From: JBMOUD01 sp049319665 | GTDB taxonomy: Bacteria; Pseudomonadota; Gammaproteobacteria; Enterobacterales; Enterobacteriaceae | Reading direction: 5' to 3' | Assembly: GCF_049319665.1 (NCBI RefSeq) | Contig: NZ_JBMOUD010000002.1 | Span: forward strand, 124,001 to 188,000 | DNA: 64,000 nucleotides | In this document: positions 41,619 through 51,086 of the stretch, piece after piece | Position numbering within the stretch: the stretch's first letter is position 1 | Layout of the letters: each line of letters begins with the position of its first letter | Program-made: the position numbers and the translations under genes | The notes under the pieces: generated by a model | The model's database searches: none | The model's input: only the letters and a program-made list of their open reading frames with translations | Told to the model about the DNA's origin: nothing

Positions 41619-42335
41619 TCAAGTACGGGATTCGCTGTCAGGTCGCGCCTGATGCAGCATGTGTAAGGTAATTTTGCGTACTTCCGCTTTACTGACCGCG
41701 ATGTGATCGTGGAGCTGGCGCTGTGCCTCCTGGGTTTGTTGTTGCATGATGGCGTGTAAAATATTGGCGTGCTCTTGATAAGTGGCGTTAACACGCGCGT
41801 CTTTGGTGAAGTCTAATCGGCGAATAATGCGGATTTTTTCCGTCAGATCGGCATGAATTCGCGCCATTTCCGGGTTGCCTGCGGCGGCAACCAACGCCAT
41901 ATGAAAGGCCTCGTCATAGCGCGATACCGCTTGCCCGTCTTCGAGCTGCGGTTGGTCAATCCAGAAGGCTTTTAGCTCGCCAAAAGCGGGCGGCAACTCG
42001 CCGAGCGGCAGGGCGCACAGGCGTTTCACCGCCTCGAGTTCTAGCACGATGCGCAGATCATAAAGCTGCTCGAAGTAATCGAAATCGAACGGGCGTACTT
42101 GCCAGCCGCTGCGGAAAAACACATCGACATAGCCTTCGCGCTCGAGCCGGAACAGCGCCTGGCGTACCGGCGTGCGGCTGACATCCATGCGTTCAGCGAT
42201 ATCGTTCTCGCTAAAGCGATCGCCTGGCAGCAGGCGAAAGTTGAAGATGTCGTCCTTCAATTGCAGATAAATTTTTTCCGCCAGCCCTTCGGGCCGGCTT
42301 TTATTACGTCGAGTGCGGGTACCAGTGAGTTGCAT
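41619..42335 (-). CDS. GntR-family (FCD) regulator of the urea operon
   Basis: A 238-aa regulator. The N-terminal winged helix-turn-helix has RLLPGDRFSENDIAERMDVSRTPVRQALFRLEREGYV; the C-terminal FCD ligand domain has YEQLYDLRIVLELEA-like and YDEAFHMALVAAAGNPEM with metal-binding His/Asp positions. It is encoded between urea carboxylase (12 bp) and urtA (69 bp), so it probably senses urea or an intermediate and controls the operon. Confidence 0.88.
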   Translation of the reverse strand: MQLTGTRTRRNKSRPEGLAEKIYLQLKDDIFNFRLLPGDRFSENDIAERMDVSRTPVRQALFRLEREGYVDVFFRSGWQVRPFDFDYFEQLYDLRIVLELEAVKRLCALPLGELPPAFGELKAFWIDQPQLEDGQAVSRYDEAFHMALVAAAGNPEMARIHADLTEKIRIIRRLDFTKDARVNATYQEHANILHAIMQQQTQEAQRQLHDHIAVSKAEVRKITLHMLHQARPDSESRT

Positions 42336-42347
42336 GTTTGATTCTCC

Positions 42348-45300
42348 TTAGGCGATATCTAGCCATAATAAGGCATCGCCGGGGCCGACTGGTCGGCCCT
42401 GCTGGCAACTGATACGGCTGACGGTACCGGCACAAGGCGCATTAACCGATAGCTCCATTTTCATGGCTTCGACGACGACCAGCGGCTGCCCGGCTTGCAC
42501 CTTCTGGCCCGGTTCGACCAAAATCTTCCAGATGTTGCCGTTGAGATCGGCGCTGACCAGTTGACCATCTTGTGAGCCAGTTTCTTCGACCGGCGGTGTC
42601 GCATTGACAGCGGCGTCGACCGCTGCACTTTCCTGCGCCTGCCAGTGGGCGACTTCGCTTTTAAACGCCTGCTGCTGGTGGCGGCGGAAATCTGCGATAT
42701 CGTCGGCATTGTCGGCTAAAAATTGCTGATATTCGGCGAAATCAAACTCGCTATGTTCGATACGTACTTGGGCGCGGCCTTCGCGGAAAGCATCGCGCTG
42801 CGCGTCCAGTTCCGCTTCGCTGACCTCGTAGAAACGTACCTGATCGAAGAAGTGCAGCAACCAAGGCTCACCCTGCTGGAATTGCTCGTTTTTCAGGAAT
42901 TTGTTCCAGATAGGCAAGGTGCGCCCCACCAACTGATAACCACCCGGTGAATCCATGCCGTAGATGCACATGTACATGCCGCCAATGCCCACGGTTCCCT
43001 CGGCGGTGTAAGTACGTGCCGGGTTGTATTTAGAGCTAAGCAGACGATGGCGCGGATCGAGCGGCACCGCGCAAGGTGCGCCGAGGTACACATCGCCCAA
43101 ACCGAGGATCAGGTAGCTGGCGTCGAAAATAATGTTTTTGACGTCTTCGCGGCTGGATAAGCCATTGGTACGCTGAATAAAATCAACGTTATTTGGCAGC
43201 CAAGGAGCCTCGGCGCGTACCGTTTGTTGATAGCGTTCAACGGCACTAAGTGTGGCGCTGTCTTCAAAGGCCATCGGTAAATGTACGATACGGGTTGGGA
43301 TTTTCAGCGTGCTGACATCAGCCAGCCCTTGTTCCAGCATCAGCAAATGCGTCAGCAGATCGCTTTGTTGTAACTCGCGCCCGTCATAGCGCACTTGCAG
43401 CGAACGCACGCCCGGCGACAGTTCTTCAATACCGGCGAGTCCTGCCTCACGGATGGCTTTCATCAACAGGTAAATACGCAGACGCAGCGCTAAATCCAGC
43501 ACGTTATCGCCATATTCGATCAGCACATAGCTATCGCCAGCCTGGCGATAAACCACCGCAGGACGCTGATTATCGGCCGGTAGCTCGGCCAAAATGGTGG
43601 CCGACGCGGTATTGCCCGGCAGCAATGAAGGCGTTGGCATCTCCATCGCCTCGATAGGCATCAGCGAGTCAATGGTGCCTTGTTGGGCCATATCTAGCGC
43701 CTGTGCCTGCTCAACACTAATCGGGTGGAAGCGAATTCGGTCGCCCGGTTTTACCTGACCGACTTTCCACAGCTCGGCTTTGGCAATGGTTACCGGGCAG
43801 ACAAATCCGCCGAGGCTTGGCCCATCGCGGGTTAGAATCACCGGGAAGTCGCCGGTAAAGTTAATTGCGCCGATGGCATATTCGCAGTCATGCACATTCG
43901 ACGGATGCAGCCCGGCTTCGCCGCCGTCAAGTCTGGCCCACTGTGGTTTCGGACCGCTCAGGCGCACGCCCAGACGGTTGGAGTTGTAATGTACCTGCCA
44001 TTCGGCGGCAAAAAACGCGTCGATAGAGTCTTTGCTAAAGAAATCCGGCGCGCCGTGCGGGCCATATAACACACCGATATTCCACACGTCACCGTAAGCA
44101 GGCAGGATCTGCCCGGCGGCGGCTTGTGGTGCATCGACCGGAGCTGGCGTCGTGCAAGCCGCCAGCTCCGGTTGAGAGATATTGAGCACATCGGCGATGC
44201 GTAATGTACGTCCGGCATGGCCGCCAAACTGGCCGAGAGCGAAGGTGGAACGGCTGCCGAGATACACGGGTACGTCGAAGCCATTACGCACGGCCAAATA
44301 GGTGCGGCAGCCTTGGGTGGCGCGGCCCAGCGTTAAAATTTGCCCGGCTTTCACCTTGATTGGCTGCCAGTAATCGACGGCTTCGCCATCGATTTCCGCC
44401 GGGCACTGTGCGCCGGTCAGGGCAATAATGGCATCACAATGGAAGCGCAACGTTGGCCCTTGCAGCGTGAATTCCAGCCCGGCGGCATCCAGATGGTTAC
44501 CGACAATGCGGTTCGCCAGTCGGAAGGCGTAATCATCCATCGGACCAGATGGCGGCACGCCAATATCCCAGTAGCCGAGGCGGCCCGGATAATCTTGGAT
44601 GCTGCTGTAAGTGCCGGGTGCTATCACCTCGATGGCCTGCGGCGCATACTCGAAACTATCGAGCATTCGCGTCCACATTTTCCCCTGCTGGAATAGCGGG
44701 GTGGCGACAACCTGGCGCAGATAATCAATGTTGCTGGCGATGCCGTGCAGACGAGTTGCCGCTAAGGCTTGCGCCATTTTTGCCAGTGCGTCCTGACGGT
44801 CGCTGCCGTGCACAATCAGCTTGGCGATCATTGGGTCGTAGAAGCTGGAGACTTCGCTGCCGGTTGATACCCAACCATCAACACGCACATCGTCCGGGAA
44901 AAACACATCGGTCAATACGCCAGGGCTGGGCTGGAAGTTTTTCAGCGGGTCTTCGGCGTAAATACGCACTTCAATTGCAGCACCCTGCGGTGCTTGTTGC
45001 ATGCGAGGCCAATCGAGCGGCAGGTCGGCAGCGACGCGCAACATGCACTCGATTAAATCTAACCCGGTGACCATTTCGGTGATCGGATGCTCGACTTGCA
45101 GGCGGGTATTGACCTCAAGGAAGTAAAACTCATCGCGAGCGGCATCGTAAATAAATTCCACGGTGCCCGCGCTGCGGTAATTAACCGATTCACCCAGTTG
45201 CACGGCGGCCAGATGTAAGGCTTCACGCGTTGCCTGTGGCAGATGTGGTGCGGGGGTCTCTTCCACGACTTTTTGGTTGCGGCGTTGCAATGAACAATCA

Positions 45301-45977
45301 CGTTCGCCGAGTGCTACAACCTTGCCTTTTCCGTCGCCGAAGATTTGTACTTCGACGTGACGAGCGCGGTCAACAAAGCGCTCCAAAAATACGCCGGCAT
45401 CGCGGAAAAACTGCTCGCCGAGGCGCTTTACGCTGTCCCAGGCATCGATCAGCGCTTGTTTATCATCGCAGCGCGTCAAACCGATGCCACCGCCACCGGC
45501 GGTGCTTTTTAGCATAATCGGGTAACCGATATGTTCGGCAGCGACGATGGCCTCATCCAGACTATCTAGCAGCGCTGTACCCGGCGTCATCGGCACATTG
45601 GCCGCACCGGCTAGTTCGCGGGCGCGATGTTTTAAGCCGAACTCGCGGATTTGGTGGGCGGAAGGACCGATAAAGGCGATGCCGGCCGCTTCACAAGCAT
45701 CGGCGAATTCTGCGCTCTCGGATAGAAAGCCATAGCCCGGATAAATGGCTTGCGCGCCGGTTTGCGTGGCGGCCGCCAGAATTTTATCAATCAGCAGATA
45801 GCTGTCGCTGGCCTTTTCGCCACCCAACGCCACGGCGATATCGGCTTCGCGTACATGCGGTGCATTACGGTCAGCATCGGAATAGACCGCCACGCTGGTG
45901 ACGCCAAGGCGTTTTAAAGTGCGGATTGCACGGCAGGCAATTTCACCACGGTTGGCAATTAATACGGTAGTAAACAT
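42348..45977 (-). CDS. Urea carboxylase
   Basis: A 1209-aa biotin enzyme that carboxylates urea with bicarbonate and ATP to allophanate, the first half of urea amidolyase. Domains in order: biotin carboxylase (1-450; ATP-grasp loop KSTAGGGGIGLTRC, catalytic EVNTRLQVEHPITEMVTG); carboxyltransferase halves resembling the KipA/KipI (AHS2 and AHS1) domains (about 470-1000); linker; and a C-terminal biotin carrier with biotinyl-Lys1173 in EAMKMELS. It is on a separate chain from allophanate hydrolase, as in many bacteria. The gap to atzF is 9 bp. Confidence 0.95.
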   Translation of the reverse strand: MFTTVLIANRGEIACRAIRTLKRLGVTSVAVYSDADRNAPHVREADIAVALGGEKASDSYLLIDKILAAATQTGAQAIYPGYGFLSESAEFADACEAAGIAFIGPSAHQIREFGLKHRARELAGAANVPMTPGTALLDSLDEAIVAAEHIGYPIMLKSTAGGGGIGLTRCDDKQALIDAWDSVKRLGEQFFRDAGVFLERFVDRARHVEVQIFGDGKGKVVALGERDCSLQRRNQKVVEETPAPHLPQATREALHLAAVQLGESVNYRSAGTVEFIYDAARDEFYFLEVNTRLQVEHPITEMVTGLDLIECMLRVAADLPLDWPRMQQAPQGAAIEVRIYAEDPLKNFQPSPGVLTDVFFPDDVRVDGWVSTGSEVSSFYDPMIAKLIVHGSDRQDALAKMAQALAATRLHGIASNIDYLRQVVATPLFQQGKMWTRMLDSFEYAPQAIEVIAPGTYSSIQDYPGRLGYWDIGVPPSGPMDDYAFRLANRIVGNHLDAAGLEFTLQGPTLRFHCDAIIALTGAQCPAEIDGEAVDYWQPIKVKAGQILTLGRATQGCRTYLAVRNGFDVPVYLGSRSTFALGQFGGHAGRTLRIADVLNISQPELAACTTPAPVDAPQAAAGQILPAYGDVWNIGVLYGPHGAPDFFSKDSIDAFFAAEWQVHYNSNRLGVRLSGPKPQWARLDGGEAGLHPSNVHDCEYAIGAINFTGDFPVILTRDGPSLGGFVCPVTIAKAELWKVGQVKPGDRIRFHPISVEQAQALDMAQQGTIDSLMPIEAMEMPTPSLLPGNTASATILAELPADNQRPAVVYRQAGDSYVLIEYGDNVLDLALRLRIYLLMKAIREAGLAGIEELSPGVRSLQVRYDGRELQQSDLLTHLLMLEQGLADVSTLKIPTRIVHLPMAFEDSATLSAVERYQQTVRAEAPWLPNNVDFIQRTNGLSSREDVKNIIFDASYLILGLGDVYLGAPCAVPLDPRHRLLSSKYNPARTYTAEGTVGIGGMYMCIYGMDSPGGYQLVGRTLPIWNKFLKNEQFQQGEPWLLHFFDQVRFYEVSEAELDAQRDAFREGRAQVRIEHSEFDFAEYQQFLADNADDIADFRRHQQQAFKSEVAHWQAQESAAVDAAVNATPPVEETGSQDGQLVSADLNGNIWKILVEPGQKVQAGQPLVVVEAMKMELSVNAPCAGTVSRISCQQGRPVGPGDALLWLDIA

Positions 45978-45986
45978 GGTGGCCCC

Positions 45987-47825
45987 TTAAGCGTTGTTTT
46001 GGCTGGCGAGATGCTGGATATAGTTTTTCCAGCCACCAAATGAGGTGACGTCGGTTGCACCTTCCAGCGCCCAAGGCTCGCAGATAAAGCCTTTCACCTG
46101 ACGGCCATCCGCCAATTGCAGCGTGCCGATGCCGAGCGGCGGGGCGATTTCGGCGACAAATTCGCCAAAACGGGCCAGCGGGATATCCCACAGTTCGACG
46201 ATAATCGCGCTGCCGCCGGTGGTTTTAAGCAGGCCCGGTTTCAACGGTTGCGTATTTGCCAGTGCGTACAGGCGATAGTCGGCAGAAGTGACGGTTTGTT
46301 CGACGCGCACTGCCTGGCGTTGGGTTAGTTGGAAATTCAGCGGCATTCCGCTCAAATGTGCGCCAACTACCGCGACACGGACATGGTGAGCACTTACTGG
46401 GGCGTGAGAATCGCGTGCGAGATTTGCGCTAAAGGCTTTGTTGGTGGCGCCCAAAGGCAGCGCCAGTGCGCGTTGCCATTTTTGCCCAAAGCTTGCTAGT
46501 GCCGCATCGTGCCAGGCGGGGGCGATAAGGGTAATTCCGAAGGGCAAGCCGTCGGCACGCAGGCTGGCGGGGAGTGCTAATGCACTCAGATCGGCCAGAT
46601 TGGTGAAGTTGGTATAGGTGCCAAACTGCGAGTTATAGACCACCGGCTCCTGTGCCATTTCTTGCAAAGTGCGAATGGTCGGTGAAGTGGGTACTAACAA
46701 TGCGTCGAAGTCTTTAAGCACCAGATTAATTTTACGCGATAGCTCAGCGCGTAAATATTCTGCGCGCCAGGCATCGCAGGCGTTGTAGTTCAGACCATTG
46801 GCAACGATGCCACGCACTACAGGATTCATCTCTTGTGGGCTATCGGTAAACATTTTGCCCACCGCGACGGTGCGTTCCGCTACCCATGCGCCGTAGTACA
46901 GCTGCTCGGCCAGTGCCTGGAAGGGCGCGTAATCAATTTCTACCAACTCGACGCCCATCTGTTGCAGACGTTCTAGCGCTTGTTTGAATTCGTACTCATA
47001 TTGGCTATCGCCAAAGAATTCCAGCTCATTCGGGATAGCAAAACGTGGCTGGGCCGACATGGTTGCTGGAGCGGTACGCGGGTTAGCGCGTGAATACGCA
47101 TCGGCGCTGTCGTAACCCCCGGCAAGTTCGGCAACCTGTAGCGCATCGTCGACGTTGAGTGCAAACACCGATACGCAGTCGTTGAGCTTACAAGCCGGTA
47201 CTACGCCGCGATTCGATAGCCAGCCTTTGGTCGGTTTTAGCCCGATAATATTATTAAAACCCGCTGGGACGCGGCCCGAACCGGCGGTATCGGTGCCTAA
47301 TGAGAATGGTACTAAGCCACGAGCCACGACCGAGGCGGAACCGGAGCTGGAGCCGCCGCTAACATAGTCAGGGTTGAAGCTGTTTTTAACTGGGCCAAAA
47401 GGTGAGCGAGTACCAACTAATCCAGTGGCAAACTGGTCGAGGTTGGTCTTGCCGATCACTACCGCGCCTTTGGCTTTCAGATTGGCGACAACGGTCGCAT
47501 CGGCGGCGGCAGTATAGGTAAAGGCCGGACAAGCCGCTGACGTTGGCCAATCGCCAACGTCGATATTGTCTTTTACTGCAAAAGGGATACCAAACAGTGG
47601 CAACGTGTTCAGTGCACCTTGTGCTTGTTCGCGTCGCGCTTCCAACTGAACAATTTGCTGTTCTAGTTGTTCGGGTGTCGCAAGATACAACCATGCATTA
47701 TCTTCGGTGCTCAAACTGGCAAGCAGCGTGCTGAGCGAACTGCGCAAACTATCTGGAGAATGTCGGTAATGCTGTTGCCAGTCACACAGTTGAAAGGCAG
47801 AAAAGGCAGTAGAGGTCGCAGGCAT
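45987..47825 (-). CDS. atzF: Allophanate hydrolase
   Basis: A 612-aa amidase-signature enzyme that splits allophanate to ammonia and CO2, completing urea amidolyase. The Ser-cisSer-Lys triad is visible: Lys85 in FAVKDNIDVG, cis-Ser about 159 in SGGSSSGSAS and nucleophile Ser about 183 in DTAGSGRVPAGF. The C-terminal part (about 450-612) is the allophanate-hydrolase-specific domain that helps to decarboxylate the product. It is the first gene of the leftward urea operon, about 40 bp from the sigma-54-like promoter. Confidence 0.94.
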   Translation of the reverse strand: MPATSTAFSAFQLCDWQQHYRHSPDSLRSSLSTLLASLSTEDNAWLYLATPEQLEQQIVQLEARREQAQGALNTLPLFGIPFAVKDNIDVGDWPTSAACPAFTYTAAADATVVANLKAKGAVVIGKTNLDQFATGLVGTRSPFGPVKNSFNPDYVSGGSSSGSASVVARGLVPFSLGTDTAGSGRVPAGFNNIIGLKPTKGWLSNRGVVPACKLNDCVSVFALNVDDALQVAELAGGYDSADAYSRANPRTAPATMSAQPRFAIPNELEFFGDSQYEYEFKQALERLQQMGVELVEIDYAPFQALAEQLYYGAWVAERTVAVGKMFTDSPQEMNPVVRGIVANGLNYNACDAWRAEYLRAELSRKINLVLKDFDALLVPTSPTIRTLQEMAQEPVVYNSQFGTYTNFTNLADLSALALPASLRADGLPFGITLIAPAWHDAALASFGQKWQRALALPLGATNKAFSANLARDSHAPVSAHHVRVAVVGAHLSGMPLNFQLTQRQAVRVEQTVTSADYRLYALANTQPLKPGLLKTTGGSAIIVELWDIPLARFGEFVAEIAPPLGIGTLQLADGRQVKGFICEPWALEGATDVTSFGGWKNYIQHLASQNNA

Positions 47826-47865
47826 AATTAGAATTCCATCTAGTACACAAGATTGATTTCACTTA

Positions 47866-47882
47866 AGCAAAGCCTGTGCCAA
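47866..47882 (-). promoter_or_regulatory. Sigma-54 (RpoN) promoter for the urea operon
   Basis: Read on the minus strand, TTGGCACAGGCTTTGCT fits the -24/-12 consensus TGGCAC-N5-TTGCW at every defined position. Initiation would fall about 30 nt before the atzF ATG at 47825. A sigma-54 promoter implies an enhancer-binding activator such as NtrC, which suits a nitrogen-scavenging operon. The match is direct; the activity is inferred. Confidence 0.75.
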
Positions 47883-47955
47883 GATGTTATTTGCTGATTT
47901 TAAAGGACTTACTTCCTATTCTCGCGTTTACTCCCATTATCTTGCCTCCCCGTTA

Positions 47956-47971
47956 TTGCACGATTGTGCAA
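47956..47971. promoter_or_regulatory. Perfect palindrome in the urea/ABC divergent region
   Basis: TTGCACGATTGTGCAA is a 6-4-6 perfect palindrome, about 100 bp upstream of the expected sigma-54 start site, a typical enhancer position. Its GCAC/GTGC halves recall NtrC sites, but the spacing is 4 rather than 7, so an NtrC call is doubtful. It could also serve the GntR regulator. The rest of the 317-bp gap (47826-48142) is A+T-rich, with no gene. Confidence 0.5.
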
Positions 47972-48142
47972 AAACAGGGCAGCGCCTTTGCTTGCGTAAA
48001 CGGCCCCAATCTCTCATCTGTTATTGCCTAAAAATCGCCCAGCCTCACAAAACTGAAAGATAAAAATTCGCCGCCATTGCTTAAGTCATTGCATCAACTA
48101 TATGTTTATTTTTAATTTACAAAATGTAACTGGGAGTTAGAA

Positions 48143-49234
48143 ATGATGTTAAAAAAATTCAGCATGACAACAATGGCGATGGCCGTACTGATTTCTGCCC
48201 CGGCTTTTGCTCAGTTCCCTGAGGGCTATCCCGCCGATTATCAGAAGGTTGTCGATGGCGCGAAAAAAGAGGGGAAAGTCGTGGTCTATTCGACCACCGA
48301 TCTGAAAGCGGCCGCCCCGCTGATCCAAGGGTTTGAAACGCTGTATCCGGGCATCAAGGTCGAATACAACGACATGAACAGTACCGAATTGTACAACCGT
48401 TACATCAGTGAACAGGCATCCGGTAGCAGTAGCGGGGATGTGGTGTGGAGTTCATCGATGGATACGGCGCTGAAACTGGCGACAGATTATGCTCAGGAAT
48501 ATGCCTCGCCTGAGCTGGGTAAATTACCGAAATGGGCAGTATGGAAAGAAAAGGCTTATGGCACTAGCTATGAACCACTGGTGTTTATCTATAACAAACG
48601 GTTGATCACGGCCGGTGAAGTGCCCGACTCACATACTGCGCTGGCTAAACTGGTTTCCGGCGATCCACAGAGATTTAAAAAGAAGGTGACGACCTACGAT
48701 ATTGAAAAATCGGGCGTCGGATTTATGTTGTCGGTGATGGATTCGAAGGATGACCCCAACTACTTCGCGACGTTGGCCGATATCGCTAAGGGCGGGCTGG
48801 TGGTGCAATCGTCTACCGGCACCATGATGGAACGGGTGTCATCCGGTGAAAATTTGATTGGTTTCAATATCATTGGTTCTTATGCCGAAACCCGTGCCAA
48901 AACGGATACCTCGCTTGGCATCGTTTATCCAACCGATTACACCTTGGTGTTATCTCGAGTGAGTTTTATTAGCCATCAAGCCGCACATAGCCACGCTGCT
49001 AAGTTATGGCTGGATTATATCTTGTCAGAAAAAGGCCAGAATATTTTGGCTAATCAAGTCGATATTCCGTCTATTCGCCAGGATATCGAGGGAAATAACG
49101 ATGTCGATGGCTTGACTAAAAAATTGGGCAATGCGCTTAAGCCTATCCCAGTAGATGAAAGCCTGCTTGAGTACTTAGAACCGACCAAACGTTTGGAATA
49201 CATCAAAAAATGGCGCGCTGCTGCCGCAAAATAA
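48143..49234 (+). CDS. ABC transporter substrate-binding protein, AfuA/FbpA-like
   Basis: A 363-aa periplasmic type-2 binding protein. The signal peptide ends after APAFA (about residue 23). The mature part has KVVVYSTTDLKAAAPLIQGFETLYPGIKVEYND and SGDVVWSSSMDTALKL. AfuA/FbpA relatives bind ferric iron, sugar phosphates or 2-aminoethylphosphonate. The adjacent-Tyr iron motif of FbpA was not seen, so iron should not be assumed. First gene of a three-gene importer operon, divergent from the urea operon. Confidence 0.85.
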   Translation: MMLKKFSMTTMAMAVLISAPAFAQFPEGYPADYQKVVDGAKKEGKVVVYSTTDLKAAAPLIQGFETLYPGIKVEYNDMNSTELYNRYISEQASGSSSGDVVWSSSMDTALKLATDYAQEYASPELGKLPKWAVWKEKAYGTSYEPLVFIYNKRLITAGEVPDSHTALAKLVSGDPQRFKKKVTTYDIEKSGVGFMLSVMDSKDDPNYFATLADIAKGGLVVQSSTGTMMERVSSGENLIGFNIIGSYAETRAKTDTSLGIVYPTDYTLVLSRVSFISHQAAHSHAAKLWLDYILSEKGQNILANQVDIPSIRQDIEGNNDVDGLTKKLGNALKPIPVDESLLEYLEPTKRLEYIKKWRAAAAK

Positions 49235-49249
49235 GGCAATGACCCGAGT

Positions 49250-49272
49250 GCGTACCAACGCTTTTGGTACGC
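49250..49272 (+). terminator. Attenuating hairpin between binding protein and permease genes
   Basis: A 9-bp stem GCGTACCAA/TTGGTACGC with a 5-nt loop, followed by CTCCTTTTGT. It starts 16 bp after the binding-protein stop. Partial termination or 3' protection here would yield more binding protein than permease, as is common in ABC operons. Confidence 0.65.
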
Positions 49273-49316
49273 CTCCTTTTGTATCGTCAATTGATCGTTA
49301 ACCGATGGGATTCTCT

Positions 49317-51086
49317 ATGACAGCATTGCGCAGAAAATGGCAAAGCCTGCCGCGTGGCTTAGTGGTGTTGATAACCGCTTTAGTTATCTACATTCCGTTG
49401 TCCTTTATTGTGATCCAAAGCTTCCTCTCCGCGCCTTTCTTCTCACCGGCCAAAGTACCAAGCCTTGGCGCGTTCGAATTTATTTTTAGCGATCCTGATT
49501 TTTACAAGGCGCTAAAAACCGGCTTTATTCTGGCTTTTGGTTTGGTGATTATTGCCATTCCACTGGGTGGAATTCTGGCCTTTTTGATGATCAGAACCGA
49601 TTTGCCGGGCCGACGTTTTATTGAACCACTGATTCTGGTACCGATTTTTGTCTCCCCGATGGTGCTGGGTTTTGGTTATGTGGTGGCGGTTGGGCCGGTG
49701 GGTTTCTTCTCGCTATGGGCCGAATCGTGGTTCGGTTTTATTCCGTGGAATATCTATTCGATGACCAGCATCGTGATCATCGCTGGATTGACCCATGTTC
49801 CTCACGCTTATCTCTATATTTCTTCGGCGTTGCGTAGTTTAGGCTCGGATGTAGAAGAGGCGGCGCGCACGGCCGGTGCCACGCCGTTGCAGGTCATGAC
49901 CGCCGTCAGTCTGCCGATGGTGCGGCCTGCGGTACTTTACGCTGGCGTGTTGCTGTTCTTCCTCGGATTGGAAGTGTTTGGTCTGATGCTGGTGCTAGGG
50001 GATTCGGAAGGCAACCTGGTGCTGGCGACCTATCTTTATCAGCTCACGAACAAACTGGGTACGCCGTCTTATCATTTGATGGCGGCGGTGGCGGTGGTAC
50101 TGATTTGTATTACTGTACCTTTGGTGATGTTGCAGCGGCGTCTAATGCGCACTGCGCATCGTTTTGTCACCGTCAAAGGTAAAGCGTCGCAGGCGCGCGC
50201 GTTACCGCTGGGTAAATGGCGCTGGGTGGCCGGGGCGTTGGTGGCGTTTTGGCTGACAGTGACTATCGGTATACCGTTGATTGGTGTGGTACTGCGAGCC
50301 TTTATCTCCAACTGGGGCGTCGGCGTATCGATTTGGGATGAGCTGTCGCTTGGGACCTTCCGCACTATCTGGGAGCAGCCCAACCTGCTGCGTGCGATCG
50401 TCAACTCAATGGCTATCGGCGTTATCGGCGGGGCGTTGGCAGTAGTGTTCTACCTATTTATAGGTATCGCTATGCATCGTAAACCCGACGGCGTCACGCG
50501 CTTTCTCGATTACAGCGTATTAGTACCACGCGCGGTACCGGGATTGCTGGCGGGGTTGGCGTTCTTGTGGGTATTCCTATTCTTGCCAATGTGGCTGGAT
50601 AACTCGCTGAAAGAAGGCTGGATGTCGTCACTACCGATGGCGGAATGGCTACGCGAGAACCTGGTAGTGTGGCTGCGCTCGTTACGTAGCACGATTTTCA
50701 GCGTCTGGCTGGCCTATACCGTGGTGTGGATGGCTTACGGTCTGCGTTTGATCTCGTCTACGTTGTTGCAAGTGGGGCCGGAGCTGGAGGAAGCCGCGCG
50801 CAGCACTGGCGCAACGCGTGGGCAGATAACGCGCCATGTCACCATTCCTTTATCACGTTACGGCCTGATTGGTTCGTGGTTGCTGATGTTCCTGATTTTT
50901 GAACGTGAATACTCGACCGGTGTTTATCTGCTTTCGCCGGGAACCGAAACCATCGGTTCCATGCTGGTGTCGCTATGGGCGGCTGGGGCGATTGATATTG
51001 TTGCCGCGCTCTCCTTTATTAATATCCTGCTGGTGGTATTAGGCCTGGGTATTGCCCTTCGTTTTGGAGTCAAATTACATGATTGA
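49317..51086 (+). CDS. ABC transporter permease, double-domain FbpB/AfuB type
   Basis: A 589-aa inner-membrane permease made of two fused permease halves with about 12 helices. Each half has an EAA loop: EEAARTAGATPLQVMTAVSLP (first) and EEAARSTGATRGQITRHVTIP (second). ATG 49317 is preferred because GGGA lies 6 nt upstream; ATG 49305 is in frame but has no ribosome site. Its stop overlaps the ATPase start by 8 bp. Confidence 0.88.
   Translation: MTALRRKWQSLPRGLVVLITALVIYIPLSFIVIQSFLSAPFFSPAKVPSLGAFEFIFSDPDFYKALKTGFILAFGLVIIAIPLGGILAFLMIRTDLPGRRFIEPLILVPIFVSPMVLGFGYVVAVGPVGFFSLWAESWFGFIPWNIYSMTSIVIIAGLTHVPHAYLYISSALRSLGSDVEEAARTAGATPLQVMTAVSLPMVRPAVLYAGVLLFFLGLEVFGLMLVLGDSEGNLVLATYLYQLTNKLGTPSYHLMAAVAVVLICITVPLVMLQRRLMRTAHRFVTVKGKASQARALPLGKWRWVAGALVAFWLTVTIGIPLIGVVLRAFISNWGVGVSIWDELSLGTFRTIWEQPNLLRAIVNSMAIGVIGGALAVVFYLFIGIAMHRKPDGVTRFLDYSVLVPRAVPGLLAGLAFLWVFLFLPMWLDNSLKEGWMSSLPMAEWLRENLVVWLRSLRSTIFSVWLAYTVVWMAYGLRLISSTLLQVGPELEEAARSTGATRGQITRHVTIPLSRYGLIGSWLLMFLIFEREYSTGVYLLSPGTETIGSMLVSLWAAGAIDIVAALSFINILLVVLGLGIALRFGVKLHD

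Noticed and set aside
47956..47971. A definite NtrC site
   Set aside because: The half-sites look right, but the spacing is 4 bp instead of 7, so it is only reported as a palindrome.
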